From the NCBI GenBank assembly GCA_945870225.1, contig CAMBRF010000003.1:86161-150160 (forward strand): a DNA stretch of 64,000 bases, written 5' to 3'. Positions 17,524 to 33,436 of the stretch are shown in pieces. The notes beneath the pieces are model-generated. The model made no database searches, was not told the DNA's origin, and saw only the letters and a program-made list of their open reading frames with translations. Origin of the DNA: PVC group bacterium (GTDB lineage Bacteria > Verrucomicrobiota > Kiritimatiellia > CAIKKV01 > CAITUY01). The position numbers and the translations under genes are program-made. Position 1 is the first letter of the stretch, and every line of letters begins with the position of its first letter.

Positions 17524-19278
17524 TCAGTCGGAGAACTGCAGGTCATACAAACGCTTATAAACGCCGCCCTTGGCCAGAAGTTCGTCATGGGACCCCTGTT
17601 CCACGATCCGCCCTTTATCCAGGACAATGATCCGGTCACAGCTGGCAATCGTCGAGAGCCGGTGCGCGATGGCAAAAACCGTCCGTCCAACCATAAGATC
17701 CTGCAGGGCGGTCTGGACCAGGCGTTCCGATTCCGTATCCAAGGCACTGGTGGCCTCATCCAGAATCATAACGGGTGGATTCCGCAAAATCGCCCGGGCG
17801 ATAGCCAGCCGCTGCTTCTGCCCGCCGGATAATCGCACCCCGAGATCGCCGATCACCGTTTCATACTGTTGCGGCAACTCCATGATGAAATCATGCGCAT
17901 GAGCCCGCCGGGCCGCCGCTATCACATCTTCGCGCCCCGCCTCGCCTGATCCATAACTGATGTTATTCGCCACGCTGTCATTGAACAAAACGGTGTCCTG
18001 CGTGACAATTCCCATCAGCCGCCGGAGCGAGACAACCGTCATGTCACGCACATCCTGTCCGTTCAGACGTACCGCGCCGCCCGTCACATCATAAAATCGC
18101 GGAACCAGACTCACGAGAGTGGTCTTCCCGGCGCCGGACCCCCCCACAATGGCGATGCGTTGTCCGGCTTTCGCCTCCAACGTGACACCATCCAGGATGT
18201 TCTTATCGCCGTAAGAAAACACCACATTATCGAAAAGAATGGTGTCCACCGGGCCCTTGAAATCGATGGCATGCGGTCGGTCCCGGACGTCCACCGGGGC
18301 ATCGAGCACCTCGAAAATACGATCGGCGGAGGAGACCGCCTGCTGCACCTGCATATGGACCCGGCTGAGTTTCTTAACCGGTTCATACATCATGAACAGC
18401 GCCGTGGCATACATCAGGAAGTCCTCGAAAGGCATGTGGCGCGCCCGCACATAAATCAGGACCAGGCTCACTCCGATGGTCGAGATAAACACAATCAAGG
18501 GTTCCACCGCCGAATTGGCCCGCGCCACCCGCATCACACGCCCGAAAAAGGCGTGGTTCTGTTTGGCAAACCGCCCAATTTCATATTCCTCCATCCCGAA
18601 GGCCTTAACCACGCGCACACCGGTGATCATCTCCTGCAGGATTGAAACCAGATCCGCAACGCGCTGCTGGGCTTCCCGCGTGAATCGCCGCACCCGCCGT
18701 CCGAACAAAGCCACCGGGATAATGCAGATCGGAAAGAGAACCAGACTGATCAGGGCCAGCCAGGGGTCCAGCCAGATGAGCGCCCCCACCGCGACAATCA
18801 ACGTCAACGGCTGCTTGGCCATATCCTCAACCACCATCGAGACGGCACTCTCGGCCGCCGTCGTGTCATTGGTGGTCCGGGAAATCAACTCCCCCGCCCG
18901 ACTGCTGACGAAATAGGAGAGGGAGAGTTCGTTTAAACGACGAAACATGGCATTGCGTAAATCCATCACCACCCGTGCGCCCACCCACCTGATCTGATAG
19001 CGGCTGATATAGTCAGCAATACCGCGAATAAGCCCGACCAGGGGAAGGGCCAGGGCCGTCAACGCCACAATCCGCAGGGAGACGTTGGGGTCGTAAAATT
19101 TCGGCAACCCCTTCTTCATGAAGGCTAGAAGTCCTCCATTGGCCCCCGCATAGAGCGCCCCGAAAAGCAAACCGATCAGAAGCCGCCGGTAGTATGGCCT
19201 CGTGAACTGAAGCAAGCGCCGGTAGGTCCCCATGTCCCGGCGATAATTGTCATCCATTTTTTGCGGGATTCCTGTCAT
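17524..19278 (-). CDS. MsbA-like ABC exporter (fused permease and ATPase)
   Basis: This 584-residue protein has six N-terminal membrane helices and a C-terminal ATPase domain. Walker A is GGSGAGKTTL, the Q-loop is IVTQDTVLF, the signature is LSGGQKQRLAIARAI, and Walker B is VMILDEATSALD, followed by the H-loop histidine in IAHRLSTI. The loop YISRYQIRWVGARVVMDLR and FVSSRAGELISRTTNDT are typical of MsbA-like lipid A flippases. The start ATG follows GGGAG at about five bases. It starts only 12 bp after the GH2 stop on the same strand, so it may be co-transcribed with it. Confidence 0.92.
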   Translation of the reverse strand: MTGIPQKMDDNYRRDMGTYRRLLQFTRPYYRRLLIGLLFGALYAGANGGLLAFMKKGLPKFYDPNVSLRIVALTALALPLVGLIRGIADYISRYQIRWVGARVVMDLRNAMFRRLNELSLSYFVSSRAGELISRTTNDTTAAESAVSMVVEDMAKQPLTLIVAVGALIWLDPWLALISLVLFPICIIPVALFGRRVRRFTREAQQRVADLVSILQEMITGVRVVKAFGMEEYEIGRFAKQNHAFFGRVMRVARANSAVEPLIVFISTIGVSLVLIYVRARHMPFEDFLMYATALFMMYEPVKKLSRVHMQVQQAVSSADRIFEVLDAPVDVRDRPHAIDFKGPVDTILFDNVVFSYGDKNILDGVTLEAKAGQRIAIVGGSGAGKTTLVSLVPRFYDVTGGAVRLNGQDVRDMTVVSLRRLMGIVTQDTVLFNDSVANNISYGSGEAGREDVIAAARRAHAHDFIMELPQQYETVIGDLGVRLSGGQKQRLAIARAILRNPPVMILDEATSALDTESERLVQTALQDLMVGRTVFAIAHRLSTIASCDRIIVLDKGRIVEQGSHDELLAKGGVYKRLYDLQFSD

Positions 19279-19290
19279 GCCTTCTCCCTT

Positions 19291-22455
<3,165 letters not shown>

Positions 22456-22539
22456 CTATACCCCGACGTCACCAGAAGGCAATCCCGATCCACCAAGGAG
22501 GGGCGATTCTAATGATGGGCTTCTTGACCCCCGCGCCCT

Positions 22540-22625
22540 TGTGTCGCGGGTGAACAGATTGCGGGGAAAAGCTCCGCCTTTCCCCAACAATCTCTCGCCC
22601 CTGCCGCGCAAGGCGGCAGGAGGCG
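22540..22625. repeat. Two GC-rich stem-loops between the class II aldolase and GH2 copy 1
   Basis: GGGGAAA at 22563-22569 pairs with TTTCCCC at 22579-22585, and CTGCCG near 22601 pairs with CGGCAG near 22614-22619. Together they look like a dispersed palindromic repeat. They lie between the aldolase stop and the GH2 start on the minus strand, so they could end or attenuate the upstream operon transcript. Confidence 0.5.
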
Positions 22626-22661
22626 TGAACCATCATTATAATTGCCGACCAGAGTGCCCCT

Positions 22662-26508
<3,847 letters not shown>

Positions 26509-27669
26509 TTACCTCTTGGCGCCTAACTCCTGACACAGGGACAGGAGGAAATCCCGGTTATCGGCACAGATATAACGCATCACTCCGCCCATGCGGCTGA
26601 AGGTCTTGCAGTATCTCAAATAATAGGCGGGGTTATCCATGGGGGGCTCACCGGACTTTTGCCAGTCCCACCGCGACTCAGCCAGATCCACCACCGCGAT
26701 AAAATGCCGGTCGATTTTCCGGCCCGCCTGAATCTCGAGGTTCTGTGCCATCGAGAGCGCTTTTTCGAAAATCATCGGCGACATCACCGCCGAGCCCACC
26801 GACAGGTAAACGCCGTCCTGCAGCCCGCTGACCGATTGGGTGAAAGCGAGAAAATCACGCAATGCCGTCCGACCAAGAGCAGCTCCATGATTCATCGGAT
26901 GATTATAGATAATGTCGTGACCGATCATGGGATGTCCGGTGAACGGGATATTCAGGCGGAAGGCCGCCGCCTGCGCACTGTATTTCTTGAATGGATGCGG
27001 AATCGCCATCCATCCCGGCTTGAGGCCAAACCGCCGGATCACGCCCAGCAAATCAACCGCTGCGGCAACCCGCTCGAAATCTCCCTCGCCCTTCAGGGGA
27101 GAGGGTTGGGGTGAGGGTGCTTCTGACCGCGGCCTCCCAACCTCAGCCACACACTTCATTAGCTCGTCATCACCCGGGATCGTGAGCCCCTCCCGTTCGA
27201 TCATCCGGCCGACCGACTCACCGTACCCGAGGCCCTCATACGCCCCCACAACGAGCGCCAGATTGATGTTGAAACCCGTCTCCTGCCAGATACCGAACTC
27301 ACCGCGCGCCACGTTCCCCTTCACATCCTCACTACTGGCCCCTTGAAAAGCGAATTCCCAGTCATGGATAATTCCCGCCCCATTGGTCGCCAGATGCGTT
27401 ACCCACCCCTCCTCCATCAGGCGGATCAAGACGGGGGCCAGTCCATTCTTGATCGTATGGGCGCCGAACGTCAGCACCACCGGCCGGCCAGCCTGGCGGG
27501 CAGCCCGAATGCGGGTAACACATTCACAGATTGTCTGCCTTGTATCCGGGGACAAATCTCTCGTCCGATCATTCGCGCCTACATGGTCGCGTTCGATGGA
27601 CAATTTGTTATGACGAACAGTCAGCGGCTTGATCTGCAATTGATGACGATCCAGTTGTGGGTATGACAT
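26509..27669 (-). CDS. Deoxyhypusine-synthase-like protein of unknown reaction
   Basis: This 386-residue protein has a Rossmann-like N-terminal part with HLATNGAGIIHDWEFAFQG followed by ASSEDV, which matches the NAD-binding core of deoxyhypusine synthase. The C-terminal lysine that carries the butylamine in eukaryotic enzymes is not obvious, so the reaction is not certain; bacterial relatives include homospermidine-synthase-like proteins. In-frame residues about 184-196 (EAPSPQPSPLKGEG) come from a dispersed repeat. It starts at ATG 27669 and leads the three-gene operon with GH2 copy 2 and the class II aldolase. Confidence 0.6.
   Translation of the reverse strand: MSYPQLDRHQLQIKPLTVRHNKLSIERDHVGANDRTRDLSPDTRQTICECVTRIRAARQAGRPVVLTFGAHTIKNGLAPVLIRLMEEGWVTHLATNGAGIIHDWEFAFQGASSEDVKGNVARGEFGIWQETGFNINLALVVGAYEGLGYGESVGRMIEREGLTIPGDDELMKCVAEVGRPRSEAPSPQPSPLKGEGDFERVAAAVDLLGVIRRFGLKPGWMAIPHPFKKYSAQAAAFRLNIPFTGHPMIGHDIIYNHPMNHGAALGRTALRDFLAFTQSVSGLQDGVYLSVGSAVMSPMIFEKALSMAQNLEIQAGRKIDRHFIAVVDLAESRWDWQKSGEPPMDNPAYYLRYCKTFSRMGGVMRYICADNRDFLLSLCQELGAKR
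27081..27119. repeat. Dispersed 'CCTC-rich' palindromic repeat inside the deoxyhypusine-synthase-like gene
   Basis: This 39-bp stretch has CCCTC and GAGGG arms around CCTTCAGGGG and reads in frame as a PSPQPSPLKGEG-type peptide. This peptide is a well-known translation of a short palindromic element found in many bacteria. It occupies a position where the surrounding family would have a loop and leaves the reading frame open. Confidence 0.8.
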
Positions 27670-27681
27670 GTTCTCTTTCTT

Positions 27682-27906
27682 TTAAATCTGCTCGATTTTA
27701 ATTTCACATCCGGACTTCAGCCCGATCAAGTCAAAGTGTGCATCGCGGCACAACCAAACCAAGCGATGTTCGGAGGCAACCGTGGCCACCAATACATCGT
27801 CGCGCGGGACCGTAACGCCGCACTGTCGCAAGGACCGTTCGATATGAGCCGAACGTTCCCAAAATTCCGGCTGATCAACAATCTTCTTGAAGATGTTTCT
27901 AGTCAA
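27682..27906 (-). pseudogene. C-terminal fragment of a PIN-domain (VapC-type) toxin
   Basis: The 74-residue reading frame matches only the second half of a PIN ribonuclease domain: VPRDDVLVATVASEHRLVWLC, then RDAHFDLIG. The Asp in PRDDV and the one in RDAHFD correspond to conserved acidic residues. The N-terminal half, with the first catalytic Asp, is missing, and no antitoxin is recognised. This is most likely a decayed toxin gene. Its strand and position ahead of the deoxyhypusine-synthase-like operon suggest no current function there. Confidence 0.6.
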
Positions 27907-27932
27907 TACAATAGAATAAAACCGTAAATCAA

Positions 27933-28109
27933 GACCGGGGTGAGGTCACCCCCGCTCCAGAAAAGGTCTAATAACCTTCAACCTGCATTCTGTTTCTTCT
28001 CAGCAATTCTCATTATGCCGTTCTGAAGGTAGGGCGGCCAGTCCCTTGGCCGCCGTCTGCGCACCAATTTGACCGAAAACGGCGCGCAAGGGACTGCGCG
28101 CCCTACCTT
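27933..28109. repeat. Two dispersed repeats (families B and E) in the 28-kb gap
   Basis: Positions 27933-27962 hold a family B repeat (GACCGGGGTGAGGTCACC, then CCGCTCCAGAA). Positions 28027-28109 hold a longer one: AAGGTAGGGCG at its start pairs with CGCCCTACCTT at its end, with inner stems GGCGGCC/GGCCGCC and GGCGCGC/GCGCGCC. No gene is seen between 27907 and 28179 apart from these. Confidence 0.8.
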
Positions 28110-28179
28110 GAAAATCCATCATGACGATAGCTGGTTGCCACTACTGAATCCTTGACAATACCACCGTCGGATTCCAAGA

Positions 28180-30996
28180 ATGCCGCCCATGAATCTACGC
28201 ACCAAGAAATGGTTATGGGTTTCCGGTTTATTCCTGTTTCTTTCCCTGCTGTCCGCCGCATCTTTCTGGGACGTCCTTTCGGACCCCGACCAGGTTCTGG
28301 CCTTCAACGACGGCAACATTGAATTTGCCCTATCACCCGCCTATCGCTTCCCTGACTGCTTGTTCAGCGCCTGGGACAACCAGTTCTTTTTGGGAACCGG
28401 CGGAGGGGCGGTTCCTTTGACCGTGACCGCCATCGGCGAAACGGTGGGAGCCCTCTTCGCCCGCCGTGAGGGGCAGGCCCTTATTCTCGCCCTCTGTGGT
28501 CTGGCGCTCTACTGGACCATGCGGCAATACGGATTTGGACGATCTTCATCAGCCTTGACGGCCGCCATCGGCATCTCAGCCGGCTGGTCCCATAATTTTG
28601 CCGTCACTGGACTGGCGGTCCGCCCCATTGCGCTGGCGTTTACGGCACTCGCGCTGGGCTTCGCGGAACGCGGCCGACAAACGCACGGCTGGCTGGCCTA
28701 CGCCATCGCGGGGGCGTGCCTGGGCCTGGCGATTTCCGAGGTGCCCGACGTGGGAGCCATTCTCGCCATCGCCTCAGCCGTTGTTTTCTGGTGGACGCAT
28801 GTGACGGGAACGGGAGGGCGCGCATGCTGCGCGCCGCGGACGGCGACACGCCGTCCCTCCCACGATGACGCCCCTGCATGGGCAGGAGAACTTGCCCCGG
28901 CCGAACTTAGCCCCGAGTCTGCCGTCTCAGGTCTTCATGCCATGGCCCGCCGTCTGCCGTCGGTCTTCCTCCGATTCGCCCTCTATGTCGCGTTCAGCGT
29001 TCTTCTAGCCTGGCAAATGATCAGCGTGATGTTCGCCACCCAAATTCAGGGCGTCACCCAGGGGGTCGGGGAAAGCCCCGAAGCCCGATATGCATGGGCT
29101 ACTCAGTGGAGCATTCCTCCTGCCGAAAGCTGGAACATCGTCTCGGGAAATTACTTTGGAAGTTCCATGCGTTCGGAAACATCACCCTACTGGGGCCGAC
29201 TGGGTCGTAGCGAGGGATGGGAGCAGACCAAACCAGGAACCAGAAACTTCAGCATGACAGGATGGCACCTGGGCACTGTAGCCTGCATTTTATTGCTCGG
29301 CCTGTTTGTCTTCACGTTGCGCGGGGGGTTTAAAAACGCCAACTGGAGCCGGGGCGAGGTCTCCCCTGTTCAAACGCCCTATCCCTTTGCCCATCCAAAA
29401 GCGTTCACCTTGATGATCTTCCTGGGTTGTGCCTTCTCCATGATGCTCATGTGGGGCAAGTACTTCCCGCTTTACAGACTTTTCTGGTCGTTGCCCTATA
29501 TCAATACCATCCGCAACCCCGAAAAATGGAACGGGCCTTTCACCCTCTTTGCCATTCTCGGAATCGCCTTCATCCTGGACCTTCTATTCCGCAGTCTGGC
29601 CGGAAAAAAAACCGCGGCCGGTTCATGGCTGACAGGAGACAACAATGAAGAACCATCAACCCTAACACAGGCTTTCTCTTCTTCCCTCTTCTGGTCCGGC
29701 ATTGGGATGGCAATGCTTGCTTTGCTGATTCTTTTGGGAACGGCTGCCAATCAAACCTCGTTTCTTGAAAAGCTGACCAGCGAGGGCTATGGAGCGGGAG
29801 CGGGGATTGCCTATGACAATGCCATGGCCGCCTGTGTAAAGGTTCTTATTATCAGCGGACTGTTTTCGGCTCTTGTGGTGTTTTTTTTCAGGGCCCGGCC
29901 TGCCCATAAAAACGTCCAGGCCCGGACCAAGAAAGCACTGAAAGGCAAGTCCAGCCCTCCCGATTCATCTGCCCGTCTTTCAACGTCGACGATCACCTGT
30001 TTATTGGCCGTCCTGGCCATCCTCGCCCTTGGCGACCTTTTCTCGGACAACCGGCCCTATGTGGCAGGGCACAAATACAAACAATCCCTGGCGCCTAACC
30101 CTCTGACCGATTTTCTCGACACCCACACCACCGGAGGCCGACTGAAATTGATGCCGCCCCAACATCCGCTACTCAACAACTTGAGGATGACTCAATTGCA
30201 GGTCAAGGGATACGACCTCTTTGACCCCGTCAGTGTCTCGCGGATGCCGGCTGACTACGATGCGTTCTTCAAATCCATGGAGAAGAAACCCCTTCGTCTT
30301 TGGGAACTTGGATCCATCAGGTATTTTCTTACTCTTCCCGGTGCAGTCGACGAGTTGAACAAAACGGATGGCAGGCGCGGCCGGTTTGTCGAACGGCTGG
30401 CTCTCGGGGTGGGCGTGGTCAACAACACCTATGTGCCAACTCTTTCAGCCCCGGCCAATCAACGCTATCTCCGCGTGGTTGAGTTTACGGGCGCCATGCC
30501 GAAGTATCGTCTCGTCACCAATATCACCACCGTCGCCGACACGCCAGCAGGCAATGAGAACGTTCTAAAACAACTGGCAGACTCAAGTTTTGAGCCATCT
30601 TTGGAGATAATCCTCCAATCACCAATCACCAATCTCCAGTCACCCATCCCCCCCTCCCCCTCGCCCCCCTCTTCTATCACAGTCCTCCGTGAGACCCCGA
30701 TGGAGGTGCGCCTGCACGTCACAGCGAACCAGCCCTGTGTCTTGGTACGTTCAACCAAATACGACCCCAACTGGATGGCGGTTCTGGACAACCAGCCTAT
30801 TCCGCTTCTCCGAGCCAACTATCTCTTTCAAGCCGTTCAGGTTCCGGGAGGAAGCCATGAAATTGCACTCTCATATCGTCCCAGCCTCAAGGCCTTGAAG
30901 GTATCAGTCACCACCCGGATTGCCTTGATTCTTATGCTGGTTATCTGGGGCTTGAAGGAGAAGTTCTGGGGTGCAAAGCACATGGAGCCGGCCTGA
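28180..30996 (+). CDS. Large multi-spanning membrane protein, YfhO-like, carrying in-frame repeats
   Basis: This 938-residue protein has an N-terminal membrane segment (LWVSGLFLFLSLLSAASFWD) and about ten more, with large extracytoplasmic loops. The C-terminal region (VRSTKYDPNWMAVLDNQPIP, then VPGGSHEIALSYRPSLKALK) resembles the end domain of YfhO-type proteins, which are linked to glycosylation of wall polymers. The frame includes repeat-derived stretches at 28812-28861 (family A), 29343-29366 (family B) and 30613-30675 (low complexity, SPITNLQSPIPPSPSPP). The last codons (MEPA, stop) lie in another repeat. Whether it is functional is open. Confidence 0.7.
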   Translation: MPPMNLRTKKWLWVSGLFLFLSLLSAASFWDVLSDPDQVLAFNDGNIEFALSPAYRFPDCLFSAWDNQFFLGTGGGAVPLTVTAIGETVGALFARREGQALILALCGLALYWTMRQYGFGRSSSALTAAIGISAGWSHNFAVTGLAVRPIALAFTALALGFAERGRQTHGWLAYAIAGACLGLAISEVPDVGAILAIASAVVFWWTHVTGTGGRACCAPRTATRRPSHDDAPAWAGELAPAELSPESAVSGLHAMARRLPSVFLRFALYVAFSVLLAWQMISVMFATQIQGVTQGVGESPEARYAWATQWSIPPAESWNIVSGNYFGSSMRSETSPYWGRLGRSEGWEQTKPGTRNFSMTGWHLGTVACILLLGLFVFTLRGGFKNANWSRGEVSPVQTPYPFAHPKAFTLMIFLGCAFSMMLMWGKYFPLYRLFWSLPYINTIRNPEKWNGPFTLFAILGIAFILDLLFRSLAGKKTAAGSWLTGDNNEEPSTLTQAFSSSLFWSGIGMAMLALLILLGTAANQTSFLEKLTSEGYGAGAGIAYDNAMAACVKVLIISGLFSALVVFFFRARPAHKNVQARTKKALKGKSSPPDSSARLSTSTITCLLAVLAILALGDLFSDNRPYVAGHKYKQSLAPNPLTDFLDTHTTGGRLKLMPPQHPLLNNLRMTQLQVKGYDLFDPVSVSRMPADYDAFFKSMEKKPLRLWELGSIRYFLTLPGAVDELNKTDGRRGRFVERLALGVGVVNNTYVPTLSAPANQRYLRVVEFTGAMPKYRLVTNITTVADTPAGNENVLKQLADSSFEPSLEIILQSPITNLQSPIPPSPSPPSSITVLRETPMEVRLHVTANQPCVLVRSTKYDPNWMAVLDNQPIPLLRANYLFQAVQVPGGSHEIALSYRPSLKALKVSVTTRIALILMLVIWGLKEKFWGAKHMEPA
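28812..28861. repeat. 50-bp family A palindromic repeat, in-frame inside the YfhO-like gene
   Basis: The 50 bp consist of outer arms GGGAGGG and CCCTCCC enclosing two stem-loops, GGCGCGCA/TGCGCGCC and GGACGGCG/CGCCGTCC. A second 50-bp copy with several compensating changes is at 54557-54606, and half copies lie at 61012-61036 and 62109-62140. Such a three-way structure is typical of REP/BIME-like elements. Confidence 0.85.
29343..29366. repeat. Family B repeat half, in-frame inside the YfhO-like gene
   Basis: CTGGAGCCGGGGCGAGGTCTCCCC lies in the reading frame and translates as NWSRGEVSP. It matches the family B core found at 1855, 27933, 31024, 34211 and 48023, in the opposite orientation to most of them. 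Confidence 0.7.
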
Positions 30997-31023
30997 CCCA
31001 AGGCCGGTATGCACGCAAAGAAA

Positions 31024-31054
31024 GATCGGGGAGAGGTCACCCCGGCTCCAAAAA
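31024..31054. repeat. Family B dispersed repeat upstream of the methyltransferase
   Basis: GATCGGGGAGAGGTCACC followed by CCGGCTCCAAAAA. It lies between the YfhO-like gene and the methyltransferase start, next to a second half repeat (30983-31007) that overlaps the stop codon of the YfhO-like gene. Confidence 0.75.
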
Positions 31055-31087
31055 CGGTAAATCGCGAAAGAAACAGGAAAACCAATA

Positions 31088-31924
31088 ATGCCCCCATCAA
31101 CACACAACACCACCGCACTCACCCGAGACAAGTTCAACGCGGATATCCAGGCCTTCTTGCGCACTCTGGAAGAAGTCATCCAAACGACTCCTCATGCCTG
31201 CCCGTTTCTTGAGAGCACCGTGGGTTCGGTTCTTTCCCTTCGCTACCACGACCGCATCTATCTCGATCTTTGCGCCTTCTCTCAGCACCTCACGCCGGGA
31301 TCAAGAGTCCTTGATCTCGGCACCGGCTCAGGAATCCTCGGTTATCTGCTCGCGGCACAAGGACACTCGGTGGAAGCTATTGATATCGATGATTTCAACG
31401 AAGTTCAATCCGTTCACTCACAAATGGGTTCAGAACAACAAATCCTTTGGAAAGCTCTCGCAACACGCCGAACTGGAATCCGTTTCCAGCACTATTTCAA
31501 CAGTATAATCCCTTTCGACGCCTCAACCTTTGACGCCGTGATCGCCTACGGCGTCATCGAGCATATTCCGGAGAGCGTTCTTCCCGGGGTCATGAAGGAC
31601 GTCGCCCGCGTCACCAAGCCGGGTGGCAAACTCATGATTTCCTACTTACCGAGAAAATGGGCACTTCTGGAGATCGTGCTTGGCATGATGGGTCGTCTGC
31701 ACCATTTGCGCCGTTGGGGCGATGGCGAACTGCGCCGGTTTCTGAACGATTTCGGCTACGATATCGTCCTTCTGGAACGAATCATTTTTGCTCCCCAGTT
31801 CCCGGCGTCATCGACCAACAGGTACAAAGCCATTCTGGATGCCATCGACCTGCTGGCCAAGATTCCGCCATTTTCGTTCTTTGCCCGCGACCTCATGGGG
31901 GTCGCCCGGAAAAGAGAAAATTGA
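31088..31924 (+). CDS. Class I SAM-dependent methyltransferase
   Basis: This 278-residue protein has the Rossmann motif I VLDLGTGSGILGYLLAAQG, then EAIDIDDFNEV (motif II acidic residue) and FDAVIAYGVIEHIPESVLPG, the UbiE/type 11 pattern. The C-terminal third has a hydrophobic segment. The substrate cannot be deduced. ATG 31088 has AGGA eight bases upstream. The position next to a YfhO-like protein and other polysaccharide genes suggests methylation of a glycan or lipid-linked sugar, but this is inference only. Confidence 0.82.
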   Translation: MPPSTHNTTALTRDKFNADIQAFLRTLEEVIQTTPHACPFLESTVGSVLSLRYHDRIYLDLCAFSQHLTPGSRVLDLGTGSGILGYLLAAQGHSVEAIDIDDFNEVQSVHSQMGSEQQILWKALATRRTGIRFQHYFNSIIPFDASTFDAVIAYGVIEHIPESVLPGVMKDVARVTKPGGKLMISYLPRKWALLEIVLGMMGRLHHLRRWGDGELRRFLNDFGYDIVLLERIIFAPQFPASSTNRYKAILDAIDLLAKIPPFSFFARDLMGVARKREN

Positions 31925-32203
31925 ACCCCTAGTGTCCTGTAAGACAAAACATTTTATAAAGAATGGGGAGTTTGAACAGAAGCCCGCAAAGATCGCAAAG
32001 AAGATGGATTTAAACACTTATTGAGGAAATCAGGAAAAGTCAGATAATGTTTACTTCAATGTAAAAAGCATCATGGCGGAATTATTATTCGGGAGTTCCC
32101 GAACAATAATTCTGCCATTTTATTTTGATTCTTCGCGGCCTTTGCGAGCTTCTGTTGAAATCCGGATTTCCTGAATTTCTTAAATTAGTGGTGAACTCCA
32201 GCG

Positions 32204-33232
32204 TTACTTCAACAGCAACTCTTCCGGGATCTCACCTACCCACTTCCAGAGCTTACGGAAACCCTCTTCGATCCCAACCTTGGGCCGCCAGCCGAAATCC
32301 CGCAACGCCTTGCCGTTGTCGCTGACAAATATCGGCTGATCGCCGGGTCGCCAGTCAGCCTGCCGGATGGGCGGCAGTTTCCCGCACAACTCCACCAGCC
32401 TCGGTTGAAGTTCTTTCCAGATCGAAAGGGAATTCTCCGGTCCGCCGCCGATGTTATAGACCTGTCCCACCGTCACATCGATATGCGAGGCCGCGGCATC
32501 GTAGGCGGCCGTCAAGTCATCAATCCACAAAATATCGCGCACCTGTTTCCCGTTACCATAGACGACGATCGGTCGGCCCATCCGGGCGGCAATAAAGAAA
32601 TGGGCAATCCACCCCTGATCTTCGACCCCGAACTGCCGCTTGCCATAGATACAGGACTGACGGAACACAACGGTCTTGAGCCCATACATGCGGGCATAGT
32701 CCCGTACATACTGGTCCGCGCACCCCTTAGAGCAACCATACGGCGAATGAAAATCCAACGGCTGTAGTTCCGAGACCCCAGCTGGTAACGTGGCAAAGCG
32801 ATACCGCTGCTCGTCCTCGGCCACCGGGACATCCTCCATGCCGCCATAGACCTTATTCGTAGATGAATAGAAGAAGACCGCCTCAGGAGCTTTCTCCCTC
32901 AACGCCTCCAGGACATTGAATGTGCCCGCCGCGTTGATTTCGAAATCCTCCCTCGGATTCACCACCGAGGTTGTCACCGCCACCTGGGCCGCAAAATGGT
33001 ACACCCGATCGAATGTCCCGGCGAAAACACTTCTCACCGCTTCAGAGTTCCGGATATCGCCGCTTACAAACGTGACCTGACGAGGGAATCTATCCTGTAA
33101 CCATTGAAGATTAAGGGCTGTCCCCTTCCTGGAAAGGTTGTCAAAGACGATCACCTGATCGCCCCGGCCCAGATGGCAATCAGCCACATTGCAGCCAATG
33201 AATCCCGCCCCGCCAGTGATAAGAACTCTCAT
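32204..33232 (-). CDS. CDP-paratose 2-epimerase-like SDR
   Basis: This 342-residue extended SDR has the NAD motif VLITGGAGFIGCNVAD, then VIVFDNLSRKGTALNLQWLQ and FFYSSTNKVYGGMEDVP, which are typical of the CDP-tyvelose/paratose 2-epimerase (RfbE) branch. The catalytic YxxxK is in HSPYGCSKGCADQYVRDYA. It would epimerise a nucleotide-activated dideoxyhexose for O-antigen. ATG 33232 is preferred over TTG 33241, with GAAAGG nine bases upstream. It stands alone between a methyltransferase and the pentapeptide-repeat gene and faces them both. Confidence 0.83.
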   Translation of the reverse strand: MRVLITGGAGFIGCNVADCHLGRGDQVIVFDNLSRKGTALNLQWLQDRFPRQVTFVSGDIRNSEAVRSVFAGTFDRVYHFAAQVAVTTSVVNPREDFEINAAGTFNVLEALREKAPEAVFFYSSTNKVYGGMEDVPVAEDEQRYRFATLPAGVSELQPLDFHSPYGCSKGCADQYVRDYARMYGLKTVVFRQSCIYGKRQFGVEDQGWIAHFFIAARMGRPIVVYGNGKQVRDILWIDDLTAAYDAAASHIDVTVGQVYNIGGGPENSLSIWKELQPRLVELCGKLPPIRQADWRPGDQPIFVSDNGKALRDFGWRPKVGIEEGFRKLWKWVGEIPEELLLK

Positions 33233-33436
33233 AAAAGGCAACCTTTCTCACGTCTGCGCACAAGAGCCAGAAAACGAGGTTGTCGACACTGTAGCACCGA
33301 TCTGTGATCGGCTCTCTTCCATGGCCCCGACTTAACAAAACCAAACTACCACTTCAGAACGTCGTTGACAACGAATCTCCCCTTGTGGAGAGTGTCACGG
33401 GCTTGTACAAGTTCTGCAGGAGATGAAAACACTTCA

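Noticed and set aside
17421..17759. Upstream extension of the OmpA-family frame
   Set aside because: It overlaps the ABC exporter's 3' end and would hide a clear signal peptide that starts at ATG 17420.
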